This document shows, one piece after another, positions 18,165 to 27,032 of a stretch of 64,000 nucleotides of DNA. The notes beneath the pieces are model-generated. The model was given only the letters and a program-made list of their open reading frames with translations, was not told where the DNA came from and made no database searches. A program made the position numbers and the translations under genes. This DNA comes from Paraliobacillus sp. PM-2 (GTDB lineage: Bacteria > Bacillota > Bacilli > Bacillales > Amphibacillaceae), in contig NZ_CTEI01000002.1 in assembly GCF_001368815.1 (NCBI RefSeq), positions 186,001 to 250,000 of the forward strand. The letters are read 5' to 3'. Every line of letters begins with the position of its first letter. The stretch's first letter is position 1.

Positions 18165-19945
18165 ATCCGAATATCCACCCCTACTTTAGTAACGGTATGA
18201 TCCTTTTTTTTCATTATTTGTTGCTCTATCCTTTCTGTCATCTGTTTAAACTGAACTGACAATAATTGATATTCTTTTCCTGCTAATCCATTTTGCAGCA
18301 TTGGTTTTAACGAATCTATAAATGGAATAATTTCTGGGTGATGATTATAAACAGAAAGATTAATTTTACGATTTATAACAGACATATCAATGCATGTATC
18401 CCCTATTTTTTCTAGTGATATAAAGAAAACGATATGGCAATAGTCTGGATCAATTTGATTACTTTCGTTTTTTTTACTTTCCATATCAATAAATATATCA
18501 TGCTTTGATTCAAGGAAACTTGGCAGTTGGATGCTCGTTTGAATAAATGCACCTTCTTCTTGCACACTTGTAATCTGCAATCCATTAATGGTATGAACAA
18601 GTTGTTCAATATCTTGTTGTCCAACTGTTGACGTATGTACTGTTTGCAAAAGCAACTGTTTTAGCGAATAGTTTTGTTTTGAATTAGTTGCATCGTCCTT
18701 CAATAATTGGTATTCATCTAATATTCCGGAGAAATTTAGAAAATGCTTTAATTGTAATAAAAATTGATCTTTAAGGCTTAATGTGTTGTTTTTTGTCGAA
18801 GATAATAGTTCTACTACTTTATTTTCTATCTGTTGAGATAATTGTTGATCAGCTAAATTTTTTATTTTCTGCACAATCGATTCAATGTTTTTCCAATTTG
18901 AATCTTGTTTCCAGTTATGAAACGTTTCTCTTTCAACTTCAGATAGAAACATTGAAATCTTTGTACGAAGATGGTGCTTCTCTATAAATGCTTGTAATTG
19001 TTGTTGTGTTCGAATTTGTGCTGAAGGATTTTCTTCTAATTTTATCATGACTTGCATTAGTTTCTTAAACTGTGAGATTTGTTGATCTGTCAAACCTAAC
19101 TGCTTGGAAAAAACTGTTCCTAACTTTTCACCAATATAACTTTCTCCATGCCGAACCATCATTGACTGCAACTGATTTTTTATCTCTTTTGTTTGATTTA
19201 TATCATAATGCTCTGCTAGTATACCTGTCTGCTTTAACGTTTGTAACAACACAGTTTCTTTTTGATCAATTTGTTGATTAATTAAATAGATAATGTTTTT
19301 TATTGACCAATTATTATTCGACTTATTTAGCATGCTTTCGACACGAGTTAATACTAATTGTTTATCTTTAACCAAGTATTCACTTGCCTTTAGCTGTTGA
19401 TATACTTGTTGAAGTTGTTGTCGTAATGAGTTAGTTTTAGCACTAGTTAATGATTTATAGATAGAAGAGGTAATTGGTAATTGATTTGCCATCATCTCAA
19501 GCAAATAGGGCATTGATACATTTTTGTTGTTTGCGTTTAATTCTAATGCTTGTCTTAAAGATTCCGGAATAAAGGTAATTTGTGTTTGAACTACCTTTTG
19601 AACAAATATTAAATTTTCCTTTGTTAGCGGTAAATGCAATTGCTTTAATAAAGAAGACGCTTGTTGCTCTAGAGATTGCCTATCTGACTTTTCGAATAGA
19701 ACTTTTAGGTGCAACAATTGATCATTAGTTTGCACTTGAAACCAATAGTTTTTGTTTAATTTAAGACCTGTTTTTAATTGTGCAACAACCTTTTGCTCTC
19801 CAAGTTGAATCATTGCTCGTTGATCAGGATAAATTTCTATCACTTTTCCTGATAGTATTTGGCCTAATTTTAATTTATTAGGCTTTACTTGAAGCGTAGT
19901 CGTTGACAATTGTGCGGAAATTAAATTAGATGAATAGATAGACAA
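18161..19945 (-). CDS. ylqG: YlqG, FliK-like protein of unknown function
   Basis: A 594-residue, Gln/Leu/Lys-rich protein without signal peptide or obvious membrane segment. The N-terminus (LQVKPNKLKLGQILSGKVIE) resembles a small beta domain; the middle is helical; the C-terminal about 100 residues (ISLEKIGDTCIDMSVINRKI, then NHHPEIIPFIDSLKPMLQNG) have the strand-helix pattern of the Flg_hook domain of FliK. The TTG start has GGAGG nine bases upstream. It overlaps ylqH, a FlhB-C-like protein, recreating a FliK/FlhB pair outside the flagellar operon. Low conservation makes the FliK link moderate. Confidence 0.75.
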   Translation of the reverse strand: MSIYSSNLISAQLSTTTLQVKPNKLKLGQILSGKVIEIYPDQRAMIQLGEQKVVAQLKTGLKLNKNYWFQVQTNDQLLHLKVLFEKSDRQSLEQQASSLLKQLHLPLTKENLIFVQKVVQTQITFIPESLRQALELNANNKNVSMPYLLEMMANQLPITSSIYKSLTSAKTNSLRQQLQQVYQQLKASEYLVKDKQLVLTRVESMLNKSNNNWSIKNIIYLINQQIDQKETVLLQTLKQTGILAEHYDINQTKEIKNQLQSMMVRHGESYIGEKLGTVFSKQLGLTDQQISQFKKLMQVMIKLEENPSAQIRTQQQLQAFIEKHHLRTKISMFLSEVERETFHNWKQDSNWKNIESIVQKIKNLADQQLSQQIENKVVELLSSTKNNTLSLKDQFLLQLKHFLNFSGILDEYQLLKDDATNSKQNYSLKQLLLQTVHTSTVGQQDIEQLVHTINGLQITSVQEEGAFIQTSIQLPSFLESKHDIFIDMESKKNESNQIDPDYCHIVFFISLEKIGDTCIDMSVINRKINLSVYNHHPEIIPFIDSLKPMLQNGLAGKEYQLLSVQFKQMTERIEQQIMKKKDHTVTKVGVDIRI

Positions 19946-19963
19946 TTTGATATTCCTCCTTCC

Positions 19964-20728
19964 TTATTTTTTAATCGGAGCAAAAGATTGTCGATGATAA
20001 GGGGTAATTCCATAATTTTTAATTGCATCCAAATGTGCTTTTGTTCCATATCCTTGATTTTTTTCAAAGTCATAATTGGGATATTGATGATGCAACTCAG
20101 CCATAATATAATCACGCTTTACTTTCGCAAGAATACTCGCTGCTGCAATGCTAACACTTTTTTGATCTCCCTTAATAATAGAATCTGACGAATAGGGTAG
20201 ATCAGAAAGATCCATTGCATCAATTAATAAATGATCTGGCTGCTGCGAAAGTCCTCCTATCGCTTGTTTCATTGCTTTGATTGTTGCTTGATAAATATTA
20301 ATTTTATCAATTGTTTTATTGTCTATAATACCGAAGCTATAGGAAACGGCTGCTTTCTGTATTTTTTCATAAAAGAACTCTCTTTTCTGGCGAGACATCT
20401 TTTTTGAATCATTAATACCTGGTAAATAGCATGTTTCATCTAATACAACCGCTGCTGCAACAACAGGACCTGCTAAAGGACCACGTCCCACTTCATCAAT
20501 GCCAACTACAATTTTTTTTCCCTCAGCATGGCACTTTCGTTCGTAAGTCATCATTTGATTAAATTGATCTTTTAATTTTTTCTCTTGCTCTAATCGTTTA
20601 TAATATTGATTTAAAGCTATTTGTACCCCTTTTCGTTTATCTGTATGAAGTAATTGTAATTGTTGTTGTGTTAATACATTGTCTACCAGTGACTGTTTTA
20701 TTTCTTTTACTGATTTCTGACTAGCCAT
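19964..20728 (-). CDS. rnhB: Ribonuclease HII
   Basis: Cleaves RNA in RNA-DNA hybrids and at single misincorporated ribonucleotides. The 254-residue protein has the Bacillus-type N-terminal extension and the catalytic core beginning GIDEVGRGPLAGPVVAAA (near residues 76-93, DE pair), with GDQKSVSIAAASILAKVKRD and a further conserved Asp in LLIDAM. GGGGG precedes the ATG. It lies after rbgA, from which it is separated by a hairpin terminator. Confidence 0.96.
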   Translation of the reverse strand: MASQKSVKEIKQSLVDNVLTQQQLQLLHTDKRKGVQIALNQYYKRLEQEKKLKDQFNQMMTYERKCHAEGKKIVVGIDEVGRGPLAGPVVAAAVVLDETCYLPGINDSKKMSRQKREFFYEKIQKAAVSYSFGIIDNKTIDKINIYQATIKAMKQAIGGLSQQPDHLLIDAMDLSDLPYSSDSIIKGDQKSVSIAAASILAKVKRDYIMAELHHQYPNYDFEKNQGYGTKAHLDAIKNYGITPYHRQSFAPIKK

Positions 20729-20768
20729 ACTCTATTCCCCCATTTAATTAATTTATCGGCATACTGCT

Positions 20769-20803
20769 AAAAAAATAAAGACACCCAAAAGAGGGATGTC
20801 TTT
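20769..20803 (-). terminator. Intrinsic terminator after rbgA
   Basis: Minus strand: 10-bp stem AAAGACATCC/GGGTGTCTTT with one U-G pair, 7-base loop, then ATTTTTTT. It lies 23 bases after the rbgA stop. Confidence 0.8.
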
Positions 20804-20826
20804 GTCTTTTATCTATAAACCTATAT

Positions 20827-21672
20827 TTACTCAGGGAGTTCTAATGAAATCCGACCGATTTTTCCATTTCTTAAATCTCTAAGAATAACATCAGCAGTTT
20901 TTTCTAATTGAACATTCCCACCACTTTCGATACAACCTCGTAAACGGCCGATACGCTCCATTAAAGTATGTACATCTTCACTATCCTCTTTTACCTGATA
21001 ACGGGACATTAACATTGAGTGATAATAAGTGCGTAGATAGTTTAAAGTATAAACAGCTACCTCTTCTAGTGGTAATAATTGATCTTTTATCGTACCAATT
21101 GCAGCTAATCGATAGCCAACCAGTTCATCCTCAAATTTAGGCCATAAAATCCCTGGTGTATCTAATAATTCAAAATCTTTTTTTACTTTAATCCATTGCT
21201 GACTCGTTGTAATACCAGGACGGTCACCAGTTTTAGCAATTTTTCGTTTCGCTAAACGATTAATTAACGTAGATTTCCCAACATTAGGAATCCCTATAAT
21301 CATTGCACGTGCTGGTCTTGGACGTACTCCTTTTCTTTTTAGACGTTCCATTTTCTCCTGTGCCATTTGTTTTGCAACAGCAATCACTTGTTGTACGTCT
21401 TGTTTTTGAGAAACATCTACTGCCACAGCAGGTATATTTTTTTCTTTATAATAAGTTAGCCATTTCTCTGTAGATATTGGATCTGCTAAATCATTTTTCA
21501 TTAGAACATACATTTTTGGTTTTTGGTTTAACACTTGATGAAGCATTGGATTTTGTGAGGATAATGGCGCTCTAGCATCAACAAGTTCAATAACAAAGTC
21601 CACTAACTTTAGTTTTTCTTGTACTTCACGTTTTGCTTTTGCCATATGCCCTGGGAACCACTGAATTGTCAT
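20827..21672 (-). CDS. rbgA: Ribosome biogenesis GTPase RbgA (YlqF)
   Basis: Circularly permuted GTPase needed for late 50S assembly (incorporation of L16 and others). In the 281 residues the G4 motif (LMKNDLAD) comes first, followed by G1 (GIPNVGKST, near residue 127), G2 (ITTSQQW) and G3 (DTPG), then a C-terminal ANTAR-like helical domain. TAGGAGG precedes the ATG. It is next to lepB and rplS; a ribosome-assembly factor beside a large-subunit protein gene fits. Confidence 0.97.
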   Translation of the reverse strand: MTIQWFPGHMAKAKREVQEKLKLVDFVIELVDARAPLSSQNPMLHQVLNQKPKMYVLMKNDLADPISTEKWLTYYKEKNIPAVAVDVSQKQDVQQVIAVAKQMAQEKMERLKRKGVRPRPARAMIIGIPNVGKSTLINRLAKRKIAKTGDRPGITTSQQWIKVKKDFELLDTPGILWPKFEDELVGYRLAAIGTIKDQLLPLEEVAVYTLNYLRTYYHSMLMSRYQVKEDSEDVHTLMERIGRLRGCIESGGNVQLEKTADVILRDLRNGKIGRISLELPE

Positions 21673-21682
21673 TGTTTACCTC

Positions 21683-22243
21683 CTAATCATTCACCATATC
21701 AAATCGATCTAACGGCCAATAAATCATTGACGCATTTCCCACTAATTGATTATATGATATGTATCCAAGCATTCGGCTATCTGTAGAATTATTGCGATTA
21801 TCACCTAGTACTAATAAATGGTCTTCGGGAATCACTTTGAAATCTCCAGGTATATCGCTCATTGAAAAATCCATTGTATATCTTTCGTTCTTTTTTAAAG
21901 ACGCCTTTTGTTGCTCTAAAAAGGGTTCTGCTACTGCGTTTCCATTAATATATAATGTATCATTTTTTATTTCTACTGTTTCTCCTGGTAAACCGATTAC
22001 TCTTTTTATATAGTCCTTCTGTTTCGTAGCATGAAATACGACAATATCAAATCTGTTTGGTTCACTTATTTTATAATTTAATTTATTTACAATCATATGA
22101 TCTCCATCATGTAAATTAGGATACATAGAAGGACCATCTACAACAATTGGTGCGAATAAGAATGTACGAACAATAAATGCTAATAAAACTGCTATAACCA
22201 ATGCTTTTAGCCAATCAAACCATTCGCTTTTTTTCTTGGCCAT
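21683..22243 (-). CDS. lepB: Signal peptidase I
   Basis: Type I signal peptidase that releases secreted proteins from the membrane. The 186-residue form has one N-terminal transmembrane helix (WLKALVIAVLLAFIVRTFLF), catalytic Ser in DGPSMYPNL, catalytic Lys in YIKRVIGLPGE, and box E GDNRNNSTDSR. The ATG at 22243 has GGAGG eight bases upstream; the frame is open to 22264. It sits between rplS and rbgA, a place where B. subtilis has no gene. A strong -10-like TATAAT lies in the rplS-lepB gap, just after the rplS terminator, but its -35 is poor. Confidence 0.96.
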   Translation of the reverse strand: MAKKKSEWFDWLKALVIAVLLAFIVRTFLFAPIVVDGPSMYPNLHDGDHMIVNKLNYKISEPNRFDIVVFHATKQKDYIKRVIGLPGETVEIKNDTLYINGNAVAEPFLEQQKASLKKNERYTMDFSMSDIPGDFKVIPEDHLLVLGDNRNNSTDSRMLGYISYNQLVGNASMIYWPLDRFDMVND

Positions 22244-22338
22244 TTCTGTTTCCTCCAATACCAATTGCGTTAATTTTTTTATCTATTATAGATTATTTTA
22301 ATTAATTAACTGTTATGAGTGTTTCTCGTTTCCTCATT

Positions 22339-22371
22339 AAGAAAAAGGAGCTTGACAAAGCAAGCTCCTTT
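22339..22371 (-). terminator. Intrinsic terminator after rplS
   Basis: Minus strand: 11-bp perfect stem AAAGGAGCTTG/CAAGCTCCTTT with 6-base loop, followed by TTCTT; twelve bases after the rplS stop. Confidence 0.85.
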
Positions 22372-22382
22372 TACAATCATGA

Positions 22383-22727
22383 TTAGCGAATTTCTTTGAT
22401 TCGTGCAGCTTTACCACGAAGATTACGTAAATAGTAAAGTTTCGCACGACGTACTTTACCGCGACGGCTAACTTCAATTTTATCAATACGTGGTGAATGT
22501 AATGGTATTGTACGTTCAACACCTACACCGTAAGAAATTTTTCGCACAGTAAATGTTTCACTAATTCCACCATTTTGGCGCTTAATGACAACACCTTCAA
22601 ACACCTGAATACGTTCACGGTTACCTTCAACAACCTTCAAGTGAACTTTCACTGTATCACCCGGACGAAAATCAGGATGATCTGTACGAAGTTGTTCTTT
22701 TGTGATTTCATCAATTATATGTTGCAT
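22383..22727 (-). CDS. rplS: 50S ribosomal protein L19
   Basis: Ribosomal protein at the 30S-50S interface. The 114-residue product has the family motifs [20 protein letters not shown] and [20 protein letters not shown]. The ATG at 22727 is set by AGGAG nine bases upstream and by homology (MQ...ITKEQLRTD); the frame is open to 22763. It has its own promoter, a structured leader and a terminator, so it can be regulated apart from trmD. Confidence 0.97.
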   Translation of the reverse strand: MQHIIDEITKEQLRTDHPDFRPGDTVKVHLKVVEGNRERIQVFEGVVIKRQNGGISETFTVRKISYGVGVERTIPLHSPRIDKIEVSRRGKVRRAKLYYLRNLRGKAARIKEIR

Positions 22728-22818
22728 CTTGTCACACTCCTTCCAAACCAATGCTCTTATCAAATCGTTACTAACAGCGGAACATCGTTTATACGACCTA
22801 AGTATTCACTTAAGCACA
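22728..22818 (-). ncRNA. Ribosomal protein L19 leader (cis-regulatory RNA)
   Basis: The 91 bases before rplS contain small hairpins (CTTAAGT/ACTTAGG with a 4-base loop; TCGT/ACGA) followed by a conserved-looking GTTCCGCTGTTAGTAACGA tract and AGAGCATTGGTTTGG before the Shine-Dalgarno sequence. Order and sequence resemble the Firmicutes L19 leader (Rfam L19_leader) as I remember it; such leaders are thought to let L19 control its own synthesis. A covariance-model search was not possible. Confidence 0.65.
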
Positions 22819-22824
22819 ACAAGT

Positions 22825-22853
22825 AATATATCATAATTTTATAGATACTTCAA
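22825..22853 (-). promoter_or_regulatory. SigA-type promoter for rplS
   Basis: Minus strand: -35 TTGAAG, 17-base spacer, -10 TATATT (5/6), eight bases after the trmD stop. The predicted start (about 22818) coincides with the beginning of the L19 leader. Confidence 0.65.
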
Positions 22854-22860
22854 CTATTAC

Positions 22861-23595
22861 TTAGTATTCTTTATTAAATTCATCAATCCATGTTTTTTCT
22901 TGGGGGGTTAACGGATAGCCTTCTAACAAATCTGGTCTACGCAACCACGTTCGTAAAAGGGATTGTTTATGTCGCCAAGTTTCAATATTTTTATGATTTC
23001 CGGATAATAACACTTCAGGAACTTTTAATCCGCGAAAATCTGCTGGTCTTGTATAATGAGCGTGCTCTAGTAAACCCGTTGAGAATGAGTCTTCCGGTGC
23101 TGATTGTTTATTACCTAAAACACCAGGTATTAAGCGTGCGACACTATCTATTACAACCATTGCACCTAATTCACCACCTGTTAAGATATAATCTCCAATT
23201 GATATTTCATCTGTAACAAGTTCTTGGCGAATACGTTCATCATATCCCTCATAATGACCACAAATAAAAACGAGTTGTTCTTCATGTGCAAGCTCCTCAG
23301 CTTTTTTTTGGGTGAATCTTTCACCTTGTGGACACATTAAAATAATGCGTGGCTTTTTCTTATGTTTAAATTCTAGATCGTCAACAGCATCAAATATTGG
23401 TTGAGGCATTAATACCATGCCCGCTCCCCCACCATATGGGTAATCATCAACCTTATTATGTTTATTAGTGGTATACTTGCGAAAATCGACTGTTTGATAA
23501 GAAAAGGCACCACTTTCTTGCGCTTTTTTTAAAATGGAATTGTTCATTACACCAGTGAACATCTCAGGAAAAATCGTTAATATATCAACATGCAT
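22861..23595 (-). CDS. trmD: tRNA (guanine-N1)-methyltransferase TrmD
   Basis: Methylates G37 of tRNAs reading CNN/UGG-type codons, preventing +1 frameshifts. The 244-residue SPOUT enzyme begins [12 protein letters not shown], has [13 protein letters not shown] and the trefoil-knot cofactor loops [12 protein letters not shown] and [14 protein letters not shown]. Its ATG shares one base with the rimM stop, so rimM and trmD are coupled. Confidence 0.97.
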   Translation of the reverse strand: MHVDILTIFPEMFTGVMNNSILKKAQESGAFSYQTVDFRKYTTNKHNKVDDYPYGGGAGMVLMPQPIFDAVDDLEFKHKKKPRIILMCPQGERFTQKKAEELAHEEQLVFICGHYEGYDERIRQELVTDEISIGDYILTGGELGAMVVIDSVARLIPGVLGNKQSAPEDSFSTGLLEHAHYTRPADFRGLKVPEVLLSGNHKNIETWRHKQSLLRTWLRRPDLLEGYPLTPQEKTWIDEFNKEY

Positions 23596-24116
23596 TATTC
23601 TAGCAGCCCTTCCATAGGTTCAATTACTATCTTCTTGTCATTAACATCAATTGTCTTAACAACATCAGCAATGTATGGCAAAAGAATATCCTTCTGACTC
23701 GGACGCTTTACTACCCATACATCATTAGCACCTGGTGAAAGTATCTCTTTGATTTCACCTAGGGCTTCACCCTTACTAGTATATACCATGCATCCAATAA
23801 TCTGATGATAATAATACGTTCCTTCATCAAGTGGTTGAAGCTGATTCTCATCTATAGTTAACATACATTCTTTAAACGGTTCTACATCTTCGATTGAGTT
23901 ATAGGATTCAAACTGTAATAGATCAAACTGCTTGTGTGTCCGATGATTTTTTATGGTTAATGGAAGTGGCTCCTTGTCTGTATTGCCTATCAAATAAAGA
24001 ACATTCCCTTTTTCAAACCGCTCTTTAAAATCTGTAATTCTTACGACTTTCACTTCACCTTTAATACCATGCGTATTAACTATTTTTCCAACATTATATC
24101 GTTTTGGTTTATTCAT
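23595..24116 (-). CDS. rimM: 16S rRNA processing protein RimM
   Basis: 30S maturation factor that assists the 3' domain/S19. The 173 residues comprise an N-terminal beta-barrel ([18 protein letters not shown]) and a PRC-barrel ([29 protein letters not shown]). The ATG at 24116 overlaps the ylqD stop by eight bases; a GTG three codons earlier is an alternative. It belongs to ylqD-rimM-trmD. Confidence 0.96.
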   Translation of the reverse strand: MNKPKRYNVGKIVNTHGIKGEVKVVRITDFKERFEKGNVLYLIGNTDKEPLPLTIKNHRTHKQFDLLQFESYNSIEDVEPFKECMLTIDENQLQPLDEGTYYYHQIIGCMVYTSKGEALGEIKEILSPGANDVWVVKRPSQKDILLPYIADVVKTIDVNDKKIVIEPMEGLLE

Positions 24117-24516
24117 TTTTTTCACCCACCTCGTGTATACGTATAATTATGCCATCTTTAACTACAATCACTTGATCTGTTATCACTTTATTCCATTCCA
24201 TTCCTACCTCTACATCAACAAGTGCTTGTACTTCTCTTTCTTCTATTTCACTTTCCAGTGGTAATGTATGTATTGCTTCTAATTGATGCTGTATATGTGC
24301 CTGCTTTTCTTTTCTATTATCTATTTCTTTTTGAAACTTAACTTTAACTTTTTGCCTATCAAGTGGTTTTTGGCGCTCCATTCGCTTTTGTTCGAAACTT
24401 AATTGCTGACATTCCTGTTCAAGCTGATCGATTCTTTTTTTGAACTTTTTTGCTAGTAGTGACCTGCTCATTTCTGTTACGACTTGCCTCACTTTAATCT
24501 GTTTAATAATTTGCAT
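24109..24516 (-). CDS. ylqD: YlqD family protein
   Basis: A 135-residue protein: short beta start ([13 protein letters not shown]), a strongly charged coiled coil (about residues 20-90) and a C-terminal beta region ([20 protein letters not shown]). This is the YlqD family that always sits ahead of rimM in Bacillus. Function is unknown; the context suggests RNA or ribosome maturation. GAGAGG precedes the ATG. The upstream 159 bases contain the khpA terminator and no promoter I would defend. Confidence 0.85.
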   Translation of the reverse strand: MQIIKQIKVRQVVTEMSRSLLAKKFKKRIDQLEQECQQLSFEQKRMERQKPLDRQKVKVKFQKEIDNRKEKQAHIQHQLEAIHTLPLESEIEEREVQALVDVEVGMEWNKVITDQVIVVKDGIIIRIHEVGEKNE

Positions 24517-24635
24517 GGATGCTACCTCTCTTTATTTAAACATGTTAAGTATGGTTTAACCGTTTTTAGGTATTTATTACTCATTCAGGACACTTAGAGC
24601 TGAACATCTTTAGAATTTCATCTTTATCACTTAGT

Positions 24636-24677
24636 AAAGAAAAACAGGGAAAGGTATTTTGCTCCCCTCCCTGTTTT
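24636..24677 (-). terminator. Intrinsic terminator after khpA
   Basis: Minus strand: 9-bp stem AAACAGGGA/TCCCTGTTT with a 17-base loop, followed by TTCTTT. The stem begins within the khpA stop codon. It closes the rpsP-khpA unit. Confidence 0.75.
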
Positions 24678-24903
24678 ACATAATGTCAAGAAAAATTCTT
24701 TTTTTCGAATCTGAGTTTGCTGCGTAAACAACGGTACGAATTGCTTTAGCAATCCGACCATTTTTACCAATTACCTTACCAACATCTTCAGGATGAACCG
24801 TAAGATGATAAATCATCTTATTTGATTCTTCCCTTACCTCTACTGAAATCTTATCTGGATTCTCAACTAACGGTTTGACGATGGTTTTAATTAAGGCTTC
24901 CAT
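24676..24903 (-). CDS. khpA: KH-domain RNA-binding protein KhpA (YlqC)
   Basis: A small RNA-binding protein of 75 residues made of a single KH domain with the GxxG loop GKNG inside VIGKNGRIAKAIRTVV. KhpA partners with KhpB (Jag) in Firmicutes and affects cell elongation and RNA metabolism. It follows rpsP by 14 bases, which is the standard order. Confidence 0.95.
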   Translation of the reverse strand: MEALIKTIVKPLVENPDKISVEVREESNKMIYHLTVHPEDVGKVIGKNGRIAKAIRTVVYAANSDSKKRIFLDIM

Positions 24904-24917
24904 GTTATCACACTACT

Positions 24918-25190
24918 TTACTTTTGGTTTTTCGTGTCGTGGAATTTCTTCATGATGCCTTCATTAGAGAATAAGTTACGAACTGTGTCACTAGGTTTTG
25001 CACCATTAGACATCCAGTTTAGCGCTTTTTCTTCATCTAATTTTACTTCAACCGGGTTAGCAACCGGATTGTATGTGCCAATTTGTTCGATAATACGTCC
25101 ATCACGAGGAGAACGAGAATCAGCTACTACTACACGATAGAAAGGGTTACGTTTTGATCCCATACGTTTTAAGCGGATTTTTACTGCCAT
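24918..25190 (-). CDS. rpsP: 30S ribosomal protein S16
   Basis: Early-assembling 30S protein. The 90-residue product starts [20 protein letters not shown] and contains [19 protein letters not shown]. The ATG at 25190 is preceded by GGAGG at eight bases; the frame is open to 25205. It has its own promoter after ffh. Confidence 0.98.
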   Translation of the reverse strand: MAVKIRLKRMGSKRNPFYRVVVADSRSPRDGRIIEQIGTYNPVANPVEVKLDEEKALNWMSNGAKPSDTVRNLFSNEGIMKKFHDTKNQK

Positions 25191-25230
25191 GTTTCGCACC
25201 TCCATTTATAAATGTTTTTCACAAGTTTAG

Positions 25231-25259
25231 ATTCTATCAGAAGTTTGGGAGTCTGTAAA
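25231..25259 (-). promoter_or_regulatory. SigA-type promoter for rpsP-khpA
   Basis: Minus strand: -35 TTTACA, 17-base spacer, -10 TAGAAT (each 5/6), between the ffh stop and rpsP; the predicted start is about 34 bases before the rpsP ATG. Confidence 0.65.
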
Positions 25260-25270
25260 GTGTTTTTACA

Positions 25271-26623
25271 TTACATGAATGGAAAATTAAATCCTTTACC
25301 CTTTTTTCCCTTTTTTCCTTTTTGCATATTTGTCATTTGTTTCATCATTTTCTTCATTTCTTCAAATTGTTTTAACAATCGATTGACCTCTGACACTGAG
25401 CGTCCAGAACCTTTTGCAATGCGCTTTTTACGACTTGCGTTCATCAAGCTGGGATCTTCGCGCTCTTTTTTAGTCATTGATTGAATAATTGCTTCAACAT
25501 GAACAAGTTGTTTCTCATCAAATTGGGCATTTTTCAGCCCTTTCATCTTATTAGCACCTGGAATCATTCCAATTAGATCTTCTAATGGTCCCATATTTTT
25601 AACTTGATCCATTTGCTCAAGAAAATCATCAAAGGTGAATGAAGCAGAGCGCATTTTTTCTTCTAATTCTTGCGCTTTTTTCTGATCAACATTATCTTGT
25701 GCCTTTTCAATTAATGAAAGAACATCACCCATACCTAAAATTCGAGAAGCCATACGTTCTGGATGAAATGCTTCTAGTTCATCTAGCTTCTCTCCCATAC
25801 CAGCAAATTTAATTGGTTTGTTGGTAACGGCTTTAATAGAAAGTGCAGCACCACCACGTGTATCTCCATCTAATTTTGTTAAAACGACACCTGATATATT
25901 AAGTTGCTGATCAAAGCTTTCAGCAACATTAACTGCGTCTTGACCAGTCATGGAGTCTACAACAAGAAAAACTTCATCTGGATCTACGTTTTGTTTAATC
26001 TGTTGTAATTCATCCATCAAATGTTCATCTACATGTAAACGTCCAGCTGTATCAATAATAACGTAATCCAGATGCTCATCTTTAGCCTTTTTAATTGCCT
26101 GATTAGCAATATCAATTGGGTTTGCTTCTGTTCCTAATGAAAAAACAGGTAAATCTAATTGTTTCCCGATTGTTTCTAGTTGATTAATCGCAGCGGGACG
26201 ATAAACGTCTGCAGCAACAAGTAATGGCTTTCTGTTATGCTTTTTCCGAAGTAGATTAGCTAATTTACCAGTTGTTGTTGTTTTCCCTGCACCTTGTAAC
26301 CCAACCATCATAATTACCGTGGGAGGACGTTCACTAACTGCGATTTTACTTTGCTCTCCACCCATTAAAGCAGTCAGTTCTTCTTTAACTACCTTGATAA
26401 CCTGCTGACCTGGCGTTAGACTTTCCATCACATCTTGGCCAATCGCTCGTTCCTTAATTCGTTTAATAAGATCCTTAACTACTTTAAAGTTAACATCTGC
26501 TTCTAATAATGCCAGACGTACTTCTCTAGTCATTTCCTTTACATCTTGTTCACTTACTTTCCCTTTGCCTGTCATTTTTTTAATCGTCTGTTGTAGACGT
26601 TCTGCTAAACCTTCAAATGCCAT
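25271..26623 (-). CDS. ffh: Signal recognition particle protein Ffh
   Basis: GTPase that binds signal sequences and 4.5S/6S-like SRP RNA for co-translational targeting. Of 450 residues, the N and G domains carry GLQGAGKTTTTGKL (near residue 107), DTAGRL, TKLDGDTRGG and AGMGEKLDELE; the C-terminal M domain is Met-rich and ends in a basic KGKKGKKGKG tail. GGAGG precedes the ATG; ylxM lies immediately upstream. Confidence 0.98.
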   Translation of the reverse strand: MAFEGLAERLQQTIKKMTGKGKVSEQDVKEMTREVRLALLEADVNFKVVKDLIKRIKERAIGQDVMESLTPGQQVIKVVKEELTALMGGEQSKIAVSERPPTVIMMVGLQGAGKTTTTGKLANLLRKKHNRKPLLVAADVYRPAAINQLETIGKQLDLPVFSLGTEANPIDIANQAIKKAKDEHLDYVIIDTAGRLHVDEHLMDELQQIKQNVDPDEVFLVVDSMTGQDAVNVAESFDQQLNISGVVLTKLDGDTRGGAALSIKAVTNKPIKFAGMGEKLDELEAFHPERMASRILGMGDVLSLIEKAQDNVDQKKAQELEEKMRSASFTFDDFLEQMDQVKNMGPLEDLIGMIPGANKMKGLKNAQFDEKQLVHVEAIIQSMTKKEREDPSLMNASRKKRIAKGSGRSVSEVNRLLKQFEEMKKMMKQMTNMQKGKKGKKGKGFNFPFM

Positions 26624-26636
26624 AAAGAGTATCCTC

Positions 26637-26957
26637 CTACTCTAGTTCTTTTAAAATCTTCACCAATTTTTTCGCTTTTGCATGATCTTGTAATTCGTTC
26701 GTTAATTGATCTACTATTTTCTGACGCGCAATAAATTTCTCATATAGTTGCAATTTCTTTTCATAGTCCTCAAGCATCGTTTCAGTGCGTCGAATATTAT
26801 CATATACTGCTTGTCTTGACACATGAAATGATTCAGATATTTCACCTAAAGAGTAATCTTCTAAATAATACATCTCCATATAATTACGTTGTTTCGGTGT
26901 TAATAATGATTGATAAAAGTCAAATAGAAAATTAATTCTTGTTGTTTTTTCTAGCAA
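26637..26957 (-). CDS. ylxM: SRP-associated DNA-binding-like protein YlxM
   Basis: A 106-residue helical protein with a sigma-70-region-4-like helix-turn-helix ([20 protein letters not shown], then [11 protein letters not shown]). YlxM proteins modulate the SRP GTPase cycle in streptococci and are always beside ffh. The TTG start has GGGAG nine bases upstream and matches the family start [19 protein letters not shown]. It lies 13 bases before ffh. Confidence 0.92.
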   Translation of the reverse strand: MLEKTTRINFLFDFYQSLLTPKQRNYMEMYYLEDYSLGEISESFHVSRQAVYDNIRRTETMLEDYEKKLQLYEKFIARQKIVDQLTNELQDHAKAKKLVKILKELE

Positions 26958-26998
26958 AACTCAACACTCCCTTGTTAAGTGAAACATCTTTACATTTT

Positions 26999-27028
26999 AT
27001 AGTAGATGATTCATGAATTGACTGTCAA
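26999..27028 (-). promoter_or_regulatory. Candidate promoter for ylxM-ffh
   Basis: Minus strand: -35 TTGACA (6/6), 18-base spacer, -10 TACTAT (4/6), directly after the ftsY stop. A TATAAA three bases on is an alternative -10 with a longer spacer. Confidence 0.45.
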
Positions 27029-27032
27029 GGGG

